Origin: Aquabacter sp040755535
GTDB lineage: Bacteria > Pseudomonadota > Alphaproteobacteria > Rhizobiales > Xanthobacteraceae
Assembly: GCA_040755535.1 (NCBI GenBank)
Contig: JBFMAV010000073.1
Coordinates: forward strand, 1 to 20,653
DNA length: 20,653 nucleotides
Direction: 5' to 3'
Position 1 is the first letter of the stretch, and every line of letters begins with the position of its first letter. Below are positions 1 to 7,463 of this stretch, piece by piece. The notes under the pieces are model-generated. The model was given only the letters and a program-made list of their open reading frames with translations. It ran no database searches and had not been told where the DNA came from. The position numbers and the translations under genes are program-made.

Positions 1-120
1 AGTCCGGCGACCGCGCTGCGCAGCCTGGAGGCTCCGCGCGGACGCCTCTTGCCACCCACAACCACCAAGGCTCAAATCAACCCAGGACTCTCGTTATGGC
101 TGGATGAGAAACGGGGGTCA
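1..120. mobile_element. Possible insertion-sequence end entering from the left edge
   Basis: The TPM-like reading frame on the minus strand stops being recognisable at about position 120. Read on the minus strand, the adjoining sequence begins TGACCCCCGTTTCTCATCC and supplies the stop codon for the broken gene. All three minus-strand frames in this stretch close within about 50 bases and none resembles the rest of a TPM domain. A sharp homology break with a TGA-starting edge is what an IS terminus looks like, and the sequence reminded me of IS21-type ends. No transposase and no second terminus or target duplication is visible, so the family assignment is only a guess. A deletion or rearrangement junction is the main alternative. 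Confidence 0.3.
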
Positions 121-378
121 CGTCACCTCCAGGGAGGGGATCGTTGCGACGACGAATTGATCGCTGGCCTTTGCCTCCTGGGCAGCGAGCTTTCGGTCGA
201 GGGCAACCAGCGTATCCCAATTGAGGACATGGGCCGCATCGACCACGCGCCCGCTCAGCGGGGGAAATGACAACTCGCTAAGAGCGGGCGACACGCACAG
301 AAGGACAAAAAGGAGAAGAAGCGCCGCTGAGGCTGAGCGGCGCATCAGACCGGAATGTGAAGCCCTCTGCGCACGCAC
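118..378 (-). pseudogene. Truncated TPM-domain (YgcG-like) protein, N-terminal part only
   Basis: This 86-residue frame starts 11 bases after the lemA stop. It has a signal-peptide-like N-terminus (basic residues, a run of A/L/V from about residue 15, likely cleavage after an ALS near residue 34). It then shows the opening of a TPM domain: LSGRVVDAAHVLNWDTLVAL, a K-L-A-A-x-E helix, and SDQFVVATIPSL. Family members usually continue for well over 100 more residues, with the rest of the TPM fold and often a C-terminal membrane segment. Here the frame ends abruptly at a TGA that appears to belong to unrelated DNA. LemA and TPM proteins are commonly encoded side by side, which supports the identity. 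The product is probably non-functional. The start could also be the internal ATG at residue 12. Confidence 0.7.
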
Positions 379-389
379 GGGCCCGCTCC

Positions 390-1013
390 TCAGAACTTCA
401 CCTTCGGCACCTGCATTTGCTGCTCGGAAATGGTGAAGGTCTCCATCGGCTTGGCCGAACGATAGACGGTGGAGGCCCAGATCACGCCGGGAAAGGTGCG
501 CAGTTCCGTATTATAGACGCGCACCGCCTCGATATAGTCGCGCCTCGCCACGGCGATCCGGTTCTCCGTGCCTTCGATCTGCGACTGAAGGGCAAGGAAG
601 TTCTGGTTCGACTTGAGGTCCGGATAGGCCTCGGCCACCGCAATCAGCCGCCCGAGCGCGCCCGAAAGTTGAGACTGAGCGTCCTGAAATTGCTTGAACT
701 GAGCCGGATCCGTGATGGTGGACGCATCCACGCGAACCGAAGTGGCCTTTGCCCGCGCCTCTGTGACCTGGGTCAAGACGTCCTTTTCCTGCTGGGCGTA
801 GCCCTTCACCGTCTCGACCAGGTTGGGAATGAGGTCCGAGCGCCGCTGATATTGGTTCAGCACCTCGCTCCAGGCGGCTTTGGCCCGTTCTTCCTCGGTC
901 GGGATGTTGTTCACACCGCACCCGGCGAGGCTCAAGCTGGACAGGACAACCAGCGCAAGGACGAAGCGGCGGGACAGATTGGAGGCGTCACGACCCAACA
1001 TGATGGCCCTCAT
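390..1013 (-). CDS. lemA: LemA family lipoprotein
   Basis: The 207-residue product matches the LemA family. A hydrophobic N-terminus ends in a lipobox L-A-G-C with the cysteine at residue 32, so the protein is probably lipid-anchored. It continues with the family hallmark WSEVLNQYQRRSDLIPNLVE, then KGYAQQEKDVLTQVTEARA and a long helical region (about residues 35-190) containing RDYIEAVRVYNTELRTFPG. The biochemical role of LemA proteins is not well defined; a link to envelope functions is inferred from location and neighbours. It is the first gene of a probable two-gene unit with the truncated TPM gene. An internal ATG at residue 5 is an alternative start. A 12-bp perfect palindrome (GACCGGCCGGTC, 1057-1068) lies in the upstream region; its role is unknown. 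Confidence 0.9.
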   Translation of the reverse strand: MRAIMLGRDASNLSRRFVLALVVLSSLSLAGCGVNNIPTEEERAKAAWSEVLNQYQRRSDLIPNLVETVKGYAQQEKDVLTQVTEARAKATSVRVDASTITDPAQFKQFQDAQSQLSGALGRLIAVAEAYPDLKSNQNFLALQSQIEGTENRIAVARRDYIEAVRVYNTELRTFPGVIWASTVYRSAKPMETFTISEQQMQVPKVKF

Positions 1014-1135
1014 GACTTGCGGCCGCCTGCCCTTCCGGTGAGCGACCTTGGGACAAGACCGGCCGGTCCGCCCGGAGGTCCGTCTCCGAAACCGCGAGCG
1101 ATGCGCGCTTCAGAGACGGTTGTTTCATGTTCCAG

Positions 1136-1163
1136 CTGAAGACGGCCGCTGGACCGCCTTCAG
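1136..1163 (-). terminator. Weak hairpin downstream of fumC
   Basis: CTGAAG and CTTCAG arms, followed after one mismatch by CGG/CCG, enclose an 8-base loop about 17 bases past the fumC stop. There is no T-run, so it is at best a weak or Rho-assisted terminator. Confidence 0.25.
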
Positions 1164-1180
1164 CGCGCGCCGCAGCACGA

Positions 1181-2572
1181 TCAGCCCGGCGAGATCATCT
1201 TCTCGGGACGCACGACAGCGTCGAACTCTTCGTTAGTGACATAACCGCCGCCGACCGCTTCCTCGCGCAGCGTGGTGCCATTCTTGTGCGCGGTCTTGGC
1301 GATCTTGGCTGCCGCATCATAGCCAATCTTGGGGGCCAGGGCCGTGACAAGCATGAGGGAGCGCTCCAGCGCCGCCTTGATATTGTCTTCGCGCGGCTCG
1401 ATGCCCACCACGCAATGCTCCGTGAAACTGTTGGCGGCATCCGCCATCAACCGCACGGATTGCAGGAAGTTGTAGGCCATCACGGGATTGTAAACGTTCA
1501 GTTCGAAGTGCCCCTGGCTGCCGGCAAAGGTCAGCGCGGCATTGTTGCCGAAGATCTGCACGCAGACCTGGGTCATGGCCTCGCACTGGGTCGGATTCAC
1601 CTTGCCCGGCATGATGGACGATCCCGGCTCATTCTCGGGCAGCGAGAGCTCGCCGAGACCGGAACGCGGACCGGACCCCAGGAAGCGGATGTCGTTGGCG
1701 ATCTTGAAGAGCGAGGCCGCGACCGTGTTGATGGCGCCGTGGGAGAATACCATGGCGTCATGCGCCGCCAGCGCCTCGAACTTGTTCGGAGCCGAGGTGA
1801 AAGGCAGGCCGGTGATGGCGGCAATATGCTCGGCCACCTTCTCGGCGAAGCCCACCGGTGCGTTCAGTCCGGTACCGACGGCGGTGCCGCCCTGTGCCAG
1901 AGCCATGAGCGCCGGCAAGGTCTGCTCAATCCGCTTGATCCCGTTCTCAACCTGGGTCGTGTAGCCGGAAAATTCCTGGCCGAGCGTCAGGGGCGTGGCG
2001 TCCTGTGTGTGCGTCCGCCCGATCTTGATGATGTGCTGCCACTGCTGGGCCTTGTCATTTAAAGCGTTGCGCAGGGTCTGCAGGGCCGGTAGCAGCCGGT
2101 GAACGATCTCTTCCGCGCACGCCACATGCATGGCGGTGGGATAAGTGTCGTTGGACGACTGGCTCATATTGACGTGATCATTGGGATGAACGGGCTTCTT
2201 GGAGCCCTTTTCCCCACCGAGGATCTCGATGGCGCGGTTCGAAATCACTTCGTTGGCGTTCATGTTGGACTGCGTTCCCGAGCCGGTCTGCCAGACCACG
2301 AGCGGGAAATGGTCATCGAGCTTACCTTCGATCACCTCATTGGCCGCCTGAATGATCGCCGCACCGATGCCGGCGTCCAGTCGTCCCAGACCCATGTTGG
2401 TCTCGGCGGCGGCACGCTTCACGATGCCAAGAGCGCGGATGACCGGTGCGGGCTGGCGCTCCCAGCCGATCTTGAAGTTGCCGAGGGACCGCTGCGCCTG
2501 TGCGCCCCAATAGCGGTCCGCGGGGACATCAATGGGGCCGAACGTATCGGTTTCGGTGCGCGTGGCAGTCAT
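1181..2572 (-). CDS. fumC: Class II fumarate hydratase
   Basis: The 463-residue product is a full-length class II (iron-independent) fumarase, which interconverts fumarate and L-malate in the citric acid cycle in the cytosol. The superfamily signature GSSIMPGKVNP is at residues 317-327, including the catalytic serine (about 318). The other conserved blocks are also present: GSGTQSNMNANEV (97-109), SQSSNDTYPTAMH (137-149) and GRTHTQDATPLTLGQE (185-200) with the catalytic histidine near 188. The chosen start gives the expected MTATRTETDTFGPIDVPADR opening and has a GGAGAG ribosome site just upstream; longer starts would add about 30 residues not seen in the family. It appears monocistronic. A class II argininosuccinate lyase or aspartase is excluded by the fumarase-type N-terminus and signature. 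Confidence 0.97.
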   Translation of the reverse strand: MTATRTETDTFGPIDVPADRYWGAQAQRSLGNFKIGWERQPAPVIRALGIVKRAAAETNMGLGRLDAGIGAAIIQAANEVIEGKLDDHFPLVVWQTGSGTQSNMNANEVISNRAIEILGGEKGSKKPVHPNDHVNMSQSSNDTYPTAMHVACAEEIVHRLLPALQTLRNALNDKAQQWQHIIKIGRTHTQDATPLTLGQEFSGYTTQVENGIKRIEQTLPALMALAQGGTAVGTGLNAPVGFAEKVAEHIAAITGLPFTSAPNKFEALAAHDAMVFSHGAINTVAASLFKIANDIRFLGSGPRSGLGELSLPENEPGSSIMPGKVNPTQCEAMTQVCVQIFGNNAALTFAGSQGHFELNVYNPVMAYNFLQSVRLMADAANSFTEHCVVGIEPREDNIKAALERSLMLVTALAPKIGYDAAAKIAKTAHKNGTTLREEAVGGGYVTNEEFDAVVRPEKMISPG

Positions 2573-2658
2573 GGGGCAATCTCTCCACCTGTGCTCTTCG
2601 GGGAGGCTTCTAGTGCCACACGGGTCCGGAGGGAAGCGGGAGGCCGCGCCATCGCTCG

Positions 2659-2678
2659 GCAAACGGAAAATAGTTTGC
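2659..2678. promoter_or_regulatory. 20-bp dyad upstream of fumC
   Basis: GCAAAC and GTTTGC arms flank an 8-base A-rich spacer, about 90 bases upstream of the fumC start and about 175 bases upstream of the divergent DUF4169 gene. The size and symmetry suit a dimeric repressor or activator site. No regulator can be named from the sequence. Confidence 0.25.
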
Positions 2679-2851
2679 GGGAGGTAACCTGAGATGGCGA
2701 GAGCCGGAACGATTTGCCATAGCTTCGCCCTCTATCGCAGACTTAATGCGTTAGCCTCGCGATGTTCGCTCCGGGTCAGGCCGGCAGGTGGCTTCGCAGG
2801 ATGAAAACCCGGCTGGTTCTGGGGAAACCAAGCCACCTATCGAGGTTGAAA

Positions 2852-3040
2852 GTGGGCGAAATCGTCAATCTTCGCCGCGTCCGCAAGTCCGTGGTTCGCC
2901 GAGAGGCCGAGGCCCAGGCAGCGGAGAACCGTGTGAAGTTCGGCAGGACCAAGGCTGAAAAGGCCACGGCAGACGCCGAGCGGAAGGCGCAAGCGCACAG
3001 GCTTGACGGTCACGTGCTCACGAAGAGGGAAACAACATGA
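2852..3040 (+). CDS. DUF4169 family small basic protein
   Basis: The product is a 62-residue highly charged protein beginning VGEIVNLRRVRKS, with the conserved FGRTKAEK motif in the middle and RLDGHV near the C-terminus. These are the hallmarks of DUF4169, a short family of unknown function in alphaproteobacteria. I chose the GTG at 2852 because a GAGG lies six bases upstream and because family members begin right at the G-[DE]-I-V-N-L-R motif. An upstream ATG at 2762 would add 30 atypical residues. Its TGA overlaps the ATG of the ribbon-helix-helix gene (ATGA), so translation is probably coupled. The Ala/Glu/Arg-rich composition suggests one long helix, but no function can be assigned. Confidence 0.85.
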   Translation: MGEIVNLRRVRKSVVRREAEAQAAENRVKFGRTKAEKATADAERKAQAHRLDGHVLTKRETT

Positions 3041-3312
3041 AGAGCCCCGTGGTGAAAAGGTCGATCGTCATCGCTGGTCATAAGACCAGCGTGAGCCTCG
3101 AAGACGCGTTCTGGGATGCTCTCAAGGAGATCGCTTCCGCGCGCCGGCTCACCCTGTCTGATTTGGTGGCAACCATCGACTCTTCGCGGACCCAGGGCAA
3201 TTTGTCCTCCGCGATCCGCTTGTTCGTCCTGGATCACTATCGCGGCTTCGCGCCGGGCGGGCGGACCCAGAATGCAAATGAACGTGGAGTCGCGAGCGCT
3301 ACCGTTGCGTAA
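3037..3312 (+). CDS. Ribbon-helix-helix domain protein (RHH_4 family)
   Basis: The 91-residue protein has a core RSIVIAGHKTSVSLEDAFWD followed by LKEIASARRLTLSDLVATID and LSSAIRLFVLDHYR. This is the pattern of the RHH_4 group (PF13467): a short beta strand that would pair in the dimer and insert into DNA, then two helices. RHH proteins are usually small DNA-binding regulators; the target here is unknown. The start codon overlaps the DUF4169 stop by four bases. In related bacteria these two small genes are commonly found as neighbours, so they may act together. The last 20 residues are polar and probably disordered. Confidence 0.85.
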   Translation: MKSPVVKRSIVIAGHKTSVSLEDAFWDALKEIASARRLTLSDLVATIDSSRTQGNLSSAIRLFVLDHYRGFAPGGRTQNANERGVASATVA

Positions 3313-3357
3313 CGTCAGGCGCTCACCTATCTCAATGGCATGTGGGCACGCGCCACG

Positions 3358-3386
3358 TTGAATCGTGACGCGTGCCTTTCTATAAC
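3358..3386 (+). promoter_or_regulatory. Predicted promoter of the hflKC operon
   Basis: A -35-like TTGAAT (3358-3363) and a -10-like TATAAC (3381-3386) are separated by exactly 17 bases, a near-consensus housekeeping arrangement in an otherwise very GC-rich gap. Transcription would begin near 3393, giving a leader of about 110 bases before the hflK ATG. A TTGAA -35 could also be read by a heat-shock sigma factor, but the -10 looks more like the housekeeping type. Confidence 0.6.
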
Positions 3387-3388
3387 CC

Positions 3389-3404
3389 GTGACCTTCGGG
3401 TCGC
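3389..3404 (+). other. UUCG-capped hairpin at the 5' end of the hflK leader
   Basis: GTGACC, TTCG, GGTCGC forms a six-pair stem (one G-U) with the very stable UUCG tetraloop, placed at the predicted transcription start. It could protect the mRNA 5' end. Confidence 0.35.
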
Positions 3405-3502
3405 TTCGCGTCCGCTTCCTGCGGCCCGCGCGGCGCTCCCGGTCGGTGGCGGAGACGTGGATTGGACTGCCGCATGTGCGGCGCTCCGATGGGAGACGGC
3501 GG

Positions 3503-4648
3503 ATGTCGTGGAAGAATCAGAGTGGAGGTCCATGGGGAAATGGGCCTCGCGGACCCTGGGGTTCAGGGCCGTCCTCCTCAGGGCCGACGCCGCCGGACAT
3601 TGAAGATCTCATTCGCCGGAGCCAGGATCGCCTTCGGCACATGTTGCCCGGGTCCATGGGCACCAAGGGTGTCATCCTGCTGGTCGCCCTCGTCGTCGCC
3701 GGCTGGCTCCTGTCCGGCTTTTACCGGGTCGAGCCTGACGAGCAGGGTGTCGTGCTGCGTTTCGGCAAATTTGTGCAGCTCACGCAGCCGGGCCTGAACT
3801 ATCACTTGCCCTATCCCATCGAGACGGTCGTTACTCCCAAGGTGACGCGCGTTAATCGCATCGACATCGGCATGCGCCTGACGGATGACCCCCGCCGAGG
3901 CAGCACGGTGGTTCGCGATGTTCCCGAGGAAAGCCTGATGCTGACGGGCGACGAAAACATCGTCGACGTCGATTTCGCAGTCTTCTGGGTCATCAACAAC
4001 GCTGAACATTTCCTGTTCAACGTGCAGCACCCCGAGGGAACCATTAAAGCGGTAGCCGAAAGCGCGATGCGCGAGGTGATCGGCCGCACCAACATTCAAC
4101 CCATTCTGACCGGCGCGCGGCAGACTATCGAAACCGGCGTTCAGGACCTGATGCAGCGCACCCTCGACAGCTATGGCGTCGGCGTGCGCGTGACCCAGGT
4201 TCAGTTGCAGAAGGTCGATCCTCCGGCCCAAGTCATCGATGCGTTCCGAGATGTTCAGGCGGCGCGGGCGGACGCTGAGCGCGCGCAGAACGAGGCGCAG
4301 ACCTATGCGAACAGGGTGCTCCCCGAAGCGCGCGGTGAAGCGTCGCGGATCGAGAATGCGGCACAGGCCTATCGCGAGCGCACGGTGGTTGAAGCTCGTG
4401 GCCAGGCCGATCGCTTCCTCAAGATCTTTGAGCAGTACGTGAATGCGAAGGACGTGACCCGCCAACGCATGTATTTCGAGACGATGGAGCGAGTGCTCGG
4501 CCCCATGGATAAGATCTTGCTCGATTCCGGCACTGCCGCGAGGGACGGTGGGGTCGTTCCCTACCTTCCGCTCGGCGAAATCGGGCGCCGACCCCAAGCC
4601 TCCGGCGCTCCGGCCCAGGGTACTGCCAATCAGGGAGCCGTCCGGTGA
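3503..4648 (+). CDS. hflK: FtsH protease modulator HflK
   Basis: The 381-residue inner-membrane SPFH (band 7) protein forms, with HflC, a large complex around the AAA+ protease FtsH and modulates degradation of membrane proteins. A Gly/Pro/Trp/Ser-rich cytoplasmic N-terminus (about 1-50, MSWKNQSGGPWGNGP) is typical of HflK. One membrane segment follows at about 55-73 (GVILLVALVVAGWLLSGF), then the band 7 domain from YRVEPDEQGVVLRFGKF onward, and an Ala/Glu/Arg-rich coiled coil (roughly 245-320). The ATG at 3503 is preceded by a GGGAGA site and gives the family N-terminus; a longer frame upstream is not supported. Its TGA overlaps the GTG start of hflC (GTGA), so the two are translationally coupled. 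Confidence 0.95.
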   Translation: MSWKNQSGGPWGNGPRGPWGSGPSSSGPTPPDIEDLIRRSQDRLRHMLPGSMGTKGVILLVALVVAGWLLSGFYRVEPDEQGVVLRFGKFVQLTQPGLNYHLPYPIETVVTPKVTRVNRIDIGMRLTDDPRRGSTVVRDVPEESLMLTGDENIVDVDFAVFWVINNAEHFLFNVQHPEGTIKAVAESAMREVIGRTNIQPILTGARQTIETGVQDLMQRTLDSYGVGVRVTQVQLQKVDPPAQVIDAFRDVQAARADAERAQNEAQTYANRVLPEARGEASRIENAAQAYRERTVVEARGQADRFLKIFEQYVNAKDVTRQRMYFETMERVLGPMDKILLDSGTAARDGGVVPYLPLGEIGRRPQASGAPAQGTANQGAVR

Positions 4649-5574
4649 AGAACTCCTTCCTCGGCGGCGTCGCCGTCGTCATCCTCATCCTGGTCGTGGT
4701 GGCGCTTTATTCCTCCGCGTTCATCGTCACCCAAACCCAGCAAGCTCTGGTGCTGAGGCTCGGCAACCCCTTGCCGCCCATCACCACGCCAGGCCTCCAT
4801 TGGAAGCTGCCCTTCATCGACAATGTCGTCTATATCGACAATCGCATCCTGGACCTTGAGAACCCGCAACAGGAAGTCATCGCGTCGGACCAGAAGCGGA
4901 TCGTCGTTGATGCCTTTGCGCGCTATCGCATCACCAATGCCCTGAAGTTCTATCAGGCGGTGGGATCGGTTGAGGCTGCAAATTCGCGGCTCGCGACCAT
5001 CCTGAACTCGGCCCTCCGCCGCGTTCTGGGTGAAAGCACGTTCGTTCGCGTTGTGCGCGATGAGCGCGAGGCGCTCATGGCCCGCATTAACGAACAAGTG
5101 AATCGCGAAGCGGCGAATTTCGGCATCACCGTGGTCGACGTCCGCATTCGCCGCGCCGACCTGCCCGAGGCGAACAGCCAGGCGGTGTTCCAGCGCATGC
5201 AGACCGAGCGCCAGCGCGAAGCCGCGGAGATCCGCGCCCAAGGCAATGAAGCGGCCCAACGGACCCGCGCCCGTGCCGATCGCGAAGCAGCGGTCGTGGT
5301 CGCGGAGGCCAGTTCCAAGGGCGAACAGGTGCGAGGCGAAGGCGATGCCGAGCGCAATAAGATCTTCGCCGACGCCTATGGGCGGGATCCGGACTTCTTC
5401 GCCTTCTACCGCTCCATGCAGGCCTTCGAGTCCAGTCTGCGCTCAAACGACACCCGTCTCGTGATCAGCCCGGATTCGGCGTCGTTCTTCCGCTATTTCG
5501 CCGACCCAATGGGAGGGGTGGGTGCTGCAGCGGGGGCGTCACCGGCTCCTACGGCGCCCGCGCCGGCGCGCTGA
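4645..5574 (+). CDS. hflC: FtsH protease modulator HflC
   Basis: The 309-residue partner of HflK has an N-terminal membrane anchor (about 5-24, FLGGVAVVILILVVVALYSS) followed by FIVTQTQQALVLRLGNPL, the start of the band 7 domain. Further family blocks include ILDLENPQQEVIASDQKRIVVDAFARYRI, the ALRRVLGESTF motif, and the helical RMQTERQREAAEIRAQGNEAA region. The conserved HflC ending SLRSNDTRLVISPDSASFFRYF is near the C-terminus, followed by a short Ala/Pro tail. The start is GTG inside the hflK stop region, with the expected KNS opening. The protein is periplasm-facing apart from the short N-terminal end and probably sits with FtsH at the inner membrane. Confidence 0.95.
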   Translation: MKNSFLGGVAVVILILVVVALYSSAFIVTQTQQALVLRLGNPLPPITTPGLHWKLPFIDNVVYIDNRILDLENPQQEVIASDQKRIVVDAFARYRITNALKFYQAVGSVEAANSRLATILNSALRRVLGESTFVRVVRDEREALMARINEQVNREAANFGITVVDVRIRRADLPEANSQAVFQRMQTERQREAAEIRAQGNEAAQRTRARADREAAVVVAEASSKGEQVRGEGDAERNKIFADAYGRDPDFFAFYRSMQAFESSLRSNDTRLVISPDSASFFRYFADPMGGVGAAAGASPAPTAPAPAR

Positions 5575-5587
5575 GGCTGGAGGGCGC

Positions 5588-5776
5588 ATGCGCGACTTGC
5601 TGGCGGCGGTGGGCTTGGTCCTGGTGATCGAAGGGCTCGTGCTCGCCGCCTTCCCCGGCGCTTGGCGCAACGCCATCAAGGCGGTGCTGAAAGCGCCGGA
5701 GACACCTTTGCGCATTTCCGGCCTCCTCGTGGGTACCGTTGGCGTAATCGTGGTTTGGCTCGTGCGGGGTTCCTGA
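5588..5776 (+). CDS. DUF2065 family small membrane protein
   Basis: The 62-residue protein has two predicted membrane helices, about 4-24 (LLAAVGLVLVIEGLVLAAFPG) and 43-60 (ISGLLVGTVGVIVVWLV), joined by a short basic loop WRNAIKAVLKAPETPLR. This is the DUF2065 (YjeT-like) pattern. It starts 13 bases after the hflC stop with a strong GGAGGG ribosome site, so it is the third gene of the hflKC operon. Small YjeT-like proteins are often encoded beside hflK/hflC, which suggests an accessory role at the same membrane complex. No activity is established. Confidence 0.88.
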   Translation: MRDLLAAVGLVLVIEGLVLAAFPGAWRNAIKAVLKAPETPLRISGLLVGTVGVIVVWLVRGS

Positions 5777-5836
5777 GGCACTCTGATCGGCGCGTAACGC
5801 ACATCCCCCTGCACGCGCCCGGTGGCGCGGCGGGCG

Positions 5837-5909
5837 GCTCCTGCCCCTAAGCAAGGCAGGAGCGCGGGGTCCCGCGCGATCAGCCGCAGCGCGTCGAGCG
5901 GTGCGGCTG
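5837..5909 (+). terminator. Three tandem inverted repeats after the hflKC operon
   Basis: Three stem-loops follow one another: GCTCCTGCC/GGCAGGAGC with a 9-base loop (5837-5863); GCGCGG/CCGCGC with a 4-base loop (5862-5877), overlapping the first by two bases; and CAGCCGCA/TGCGGCTG with a 13-base loop (5881-5909). They lie about 60 bases past the DUF2065 stop and 60 bases before the protease start. None has a T-run, so they may act as Rho-assisted terminators, RNA stability elements or part of the downstream leader. Confidence 0.45.
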
Positions 5910-5970
5910 GCGTTAGGCGTATAGCAGTAGGACTAAACCGCCTCTGTCGGTTCGGTCGCGAGGAGACGTC

Positions 5971-7455
5971 ATGTCCATTTTGAGCCGCATCTGGTCTTTG
6001 CCGGCGCTCGCGCTGGCGGTGTGCTTGTCCTCATCGCTTGCGGGCGGGCCTGTCGTGGCTGCGTCGATGAAAGGGCCGGATACGGTGGCCGACACGGCCG
6101 CAACCGTAATGGATGCGGTCGTGAATATCTCGACGTCACAGAATGTGGCCGCATCCCGCAGCGTGCCAACGCCTCAGCTTCCCCCCGGGTCTCCTTTCGA
6201 GGATTTCTTCGAGGACTTCTTTAAGCGACGGCAACAACCGGACGACGATGGCAACAATAATGGCCAGCGGTCGCGCCGCGTGTCGTCGCTGGGGTCCGGA
6301 TTCGTGATCGATCCGTCGGGCTTGATCGTCACGAACAATCACGTCATCGCGGATGCCGACGAAATCTATGCCAATTTTAATGACGGCACGAAGCTGAAGG
6401 CCGAACTCGTCGGGCGCGATCCGAAGACGGATTTGGCGTTGCTGCGCGTGACGCCCGAGAAGCCTCTAACTTCGGTCAAATTCGGGGATTCCGACAAGCT
6501 GCGCGTGGGCGACTGGGTGATGGCCATCGGCAACCCGTTCGGCCTCGGCGGCACCTTGACCGTGGGCGTCGTTTCGGCCCGCAACCGCAACATCAATTCC
6601 GGCCCCTACGACAACTTCATCCAGACCGATGCCGCCATCAACCGGGGCAATTCGGGCGGTCCGTTGTTCAATATGGACGGTGAGGTGATCGGCGTGAACA
6701 CGGCGATCATCTCGCCCTCCGGTGGATCCATCGGCATTGGCTTTGCCGTCCCCTCCTCCACGGCCGCTCCGATCCTGGCGCAGCTGCGCGAGTTCAAGGA
6801 GGTGCGGCGCGGCTGGATTGGCGTTCGCATTCAGTCGGTTACCGATGAAATTGCTGAGAGCCTCGGCCTCGGAAAAGCGCGCGGCGCCCTGGTTGGCGGT
6901 GTCACGGACGACGGGCCGGCGGCCAAGGCCGGTCTAAAGGCGGGCGATGTTGTCGTGAAATTCGACGGCAAGGATGTGAAGGAGATGCGCGATCTGCCCC
7001 GCTTGGTGGCTGACACGCCTGTCGGCAAGGTCGTTGATGTTGTGGTCATCCGCAAGGGCAAGGAAGAGACCCTGAAACTCACCATTGCGCGCATGCCGGA
7101 GGAGGAGAAGGAGGCGTCCGCGAAGGACACTCCCGCCCCTGGCCCCAAGGCGACGACGCAGCGGCTGCTCGGCCTGGAACTGACGGCGCTCACCGACGAC
7201 CTGCGTAAGCGGTTCAAGATCAAGGACGATGTGTCGGGTGTCGTGATCGTCACCGTCGAGCGCAATTCGGCAGCGGCCGACAAGGGACTGAAGGCCGGTC
7301 AGGTGGTGGTCGAGGTGGGCCAGGAGCCGGTGGCCAGTCCGGAGGATGTGCGCAACCGGATTGAAGCACTGAAGAAGTCCGGGCGCAGCCATGCCTTGCT
7401 GCTCGTCACCGAAACCGACGGGCAGAATCGCTACGCTGCCATTCCGCTGAACTGA
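5971..7455 (+). CDS. degP: Periplasmic Do-family serine protease/chaperone (DegP/DegQ-like)
   Basis: The 494-residue HtrA-type protease would degrade or refold damaged envelope proteins. A signal peptide occupies about residues 1-31 (hydrophobic SLPALALAVCLSSSLAG, cleavage near VVAA-S). The trypsin-like domain carries the full triad: His124 in TNNHVI, Asp154 in KTDLALL, Ser228 in NRGNSGGPL. A Gln/Asp/Asn/Arg-rich loop (87-103) matches the regulatory LA-loop position. Two PDZ domains follow, beginning about 281 (GWIGVRIQSV) and about 398 (LLGLELTALTDDL). The ATG is preceded by AGGAG at good spacing. Length and two PDZ domains fit DegP/DegQ/MucD rather than DegS. Its position beside hflKC groups two quality-control systems, though intervening hairpins suggest separate transcription. 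Confidence 0.95.
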   Translation: MSILSRIWSLPALALAVCLSSSLAGGPVVAASMKGPDTVADTAATVMDAVVNISTSQNVAASRSVPTPQLPPGSPFEDFFEDFFKRRQQPDDDGNNNGQRSRRVSSLGSGFVIDPSGLIVTNNHVIADADEIYANFNDGTKLKAELVGRDPKTDLALLRVTPEKPLTSVKFGDSDKLRVGDWVMAIGNPFGLGGTLTVGVVSARNRNINSGPYDNFIQTDAAINRGNSGGPLFNMDGEVIGVNTAIISPSGGSIGIGFAVPSSTAAPILAQLREFKEVRRGWIGVRIQSVTDEIAESLGLGKARGALVGGVTDDGPAAKAGLKAGDVVVKFDGKDVKEMRDLPRLVADTPVGKVVDVVVIRKGKEETLKLTIARMPEEEKEASAKDTPAPGPKATTQRLLGLELTALTDDLRKRFKIKDDVSGVVIVTVERNSAAADKGLKAGQVVVEVGQEPVASPEDVRNRIEALKKSGRSHALLLVTETDGQNRYAAIPLN

Positions 7456-7463
7456 TTCCCTCG

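Noticed and set aside
1..270. A plus-strand protein across the left edge (open frame to 270).
   Set aside because: It lies opposite the recognisable TPM frame over half its length, has no known domain, and probably results from frame openness in GC-rich DNA, although the part in 1-117 could be the tail of a mobile-element gene.
2762..2851. N-terminal extension of the DUF4169 gene from an upstream ATG.
   Set aside because: The extra 30 residues do not fit the family, and a well-spaced GAGG supports the GTG at 2852.
3578..4597. A 339-residue antisense frame opposite hflK.
   Set aside because: hflK is unambiguous on the other strand, and the antisense product resembles no family.
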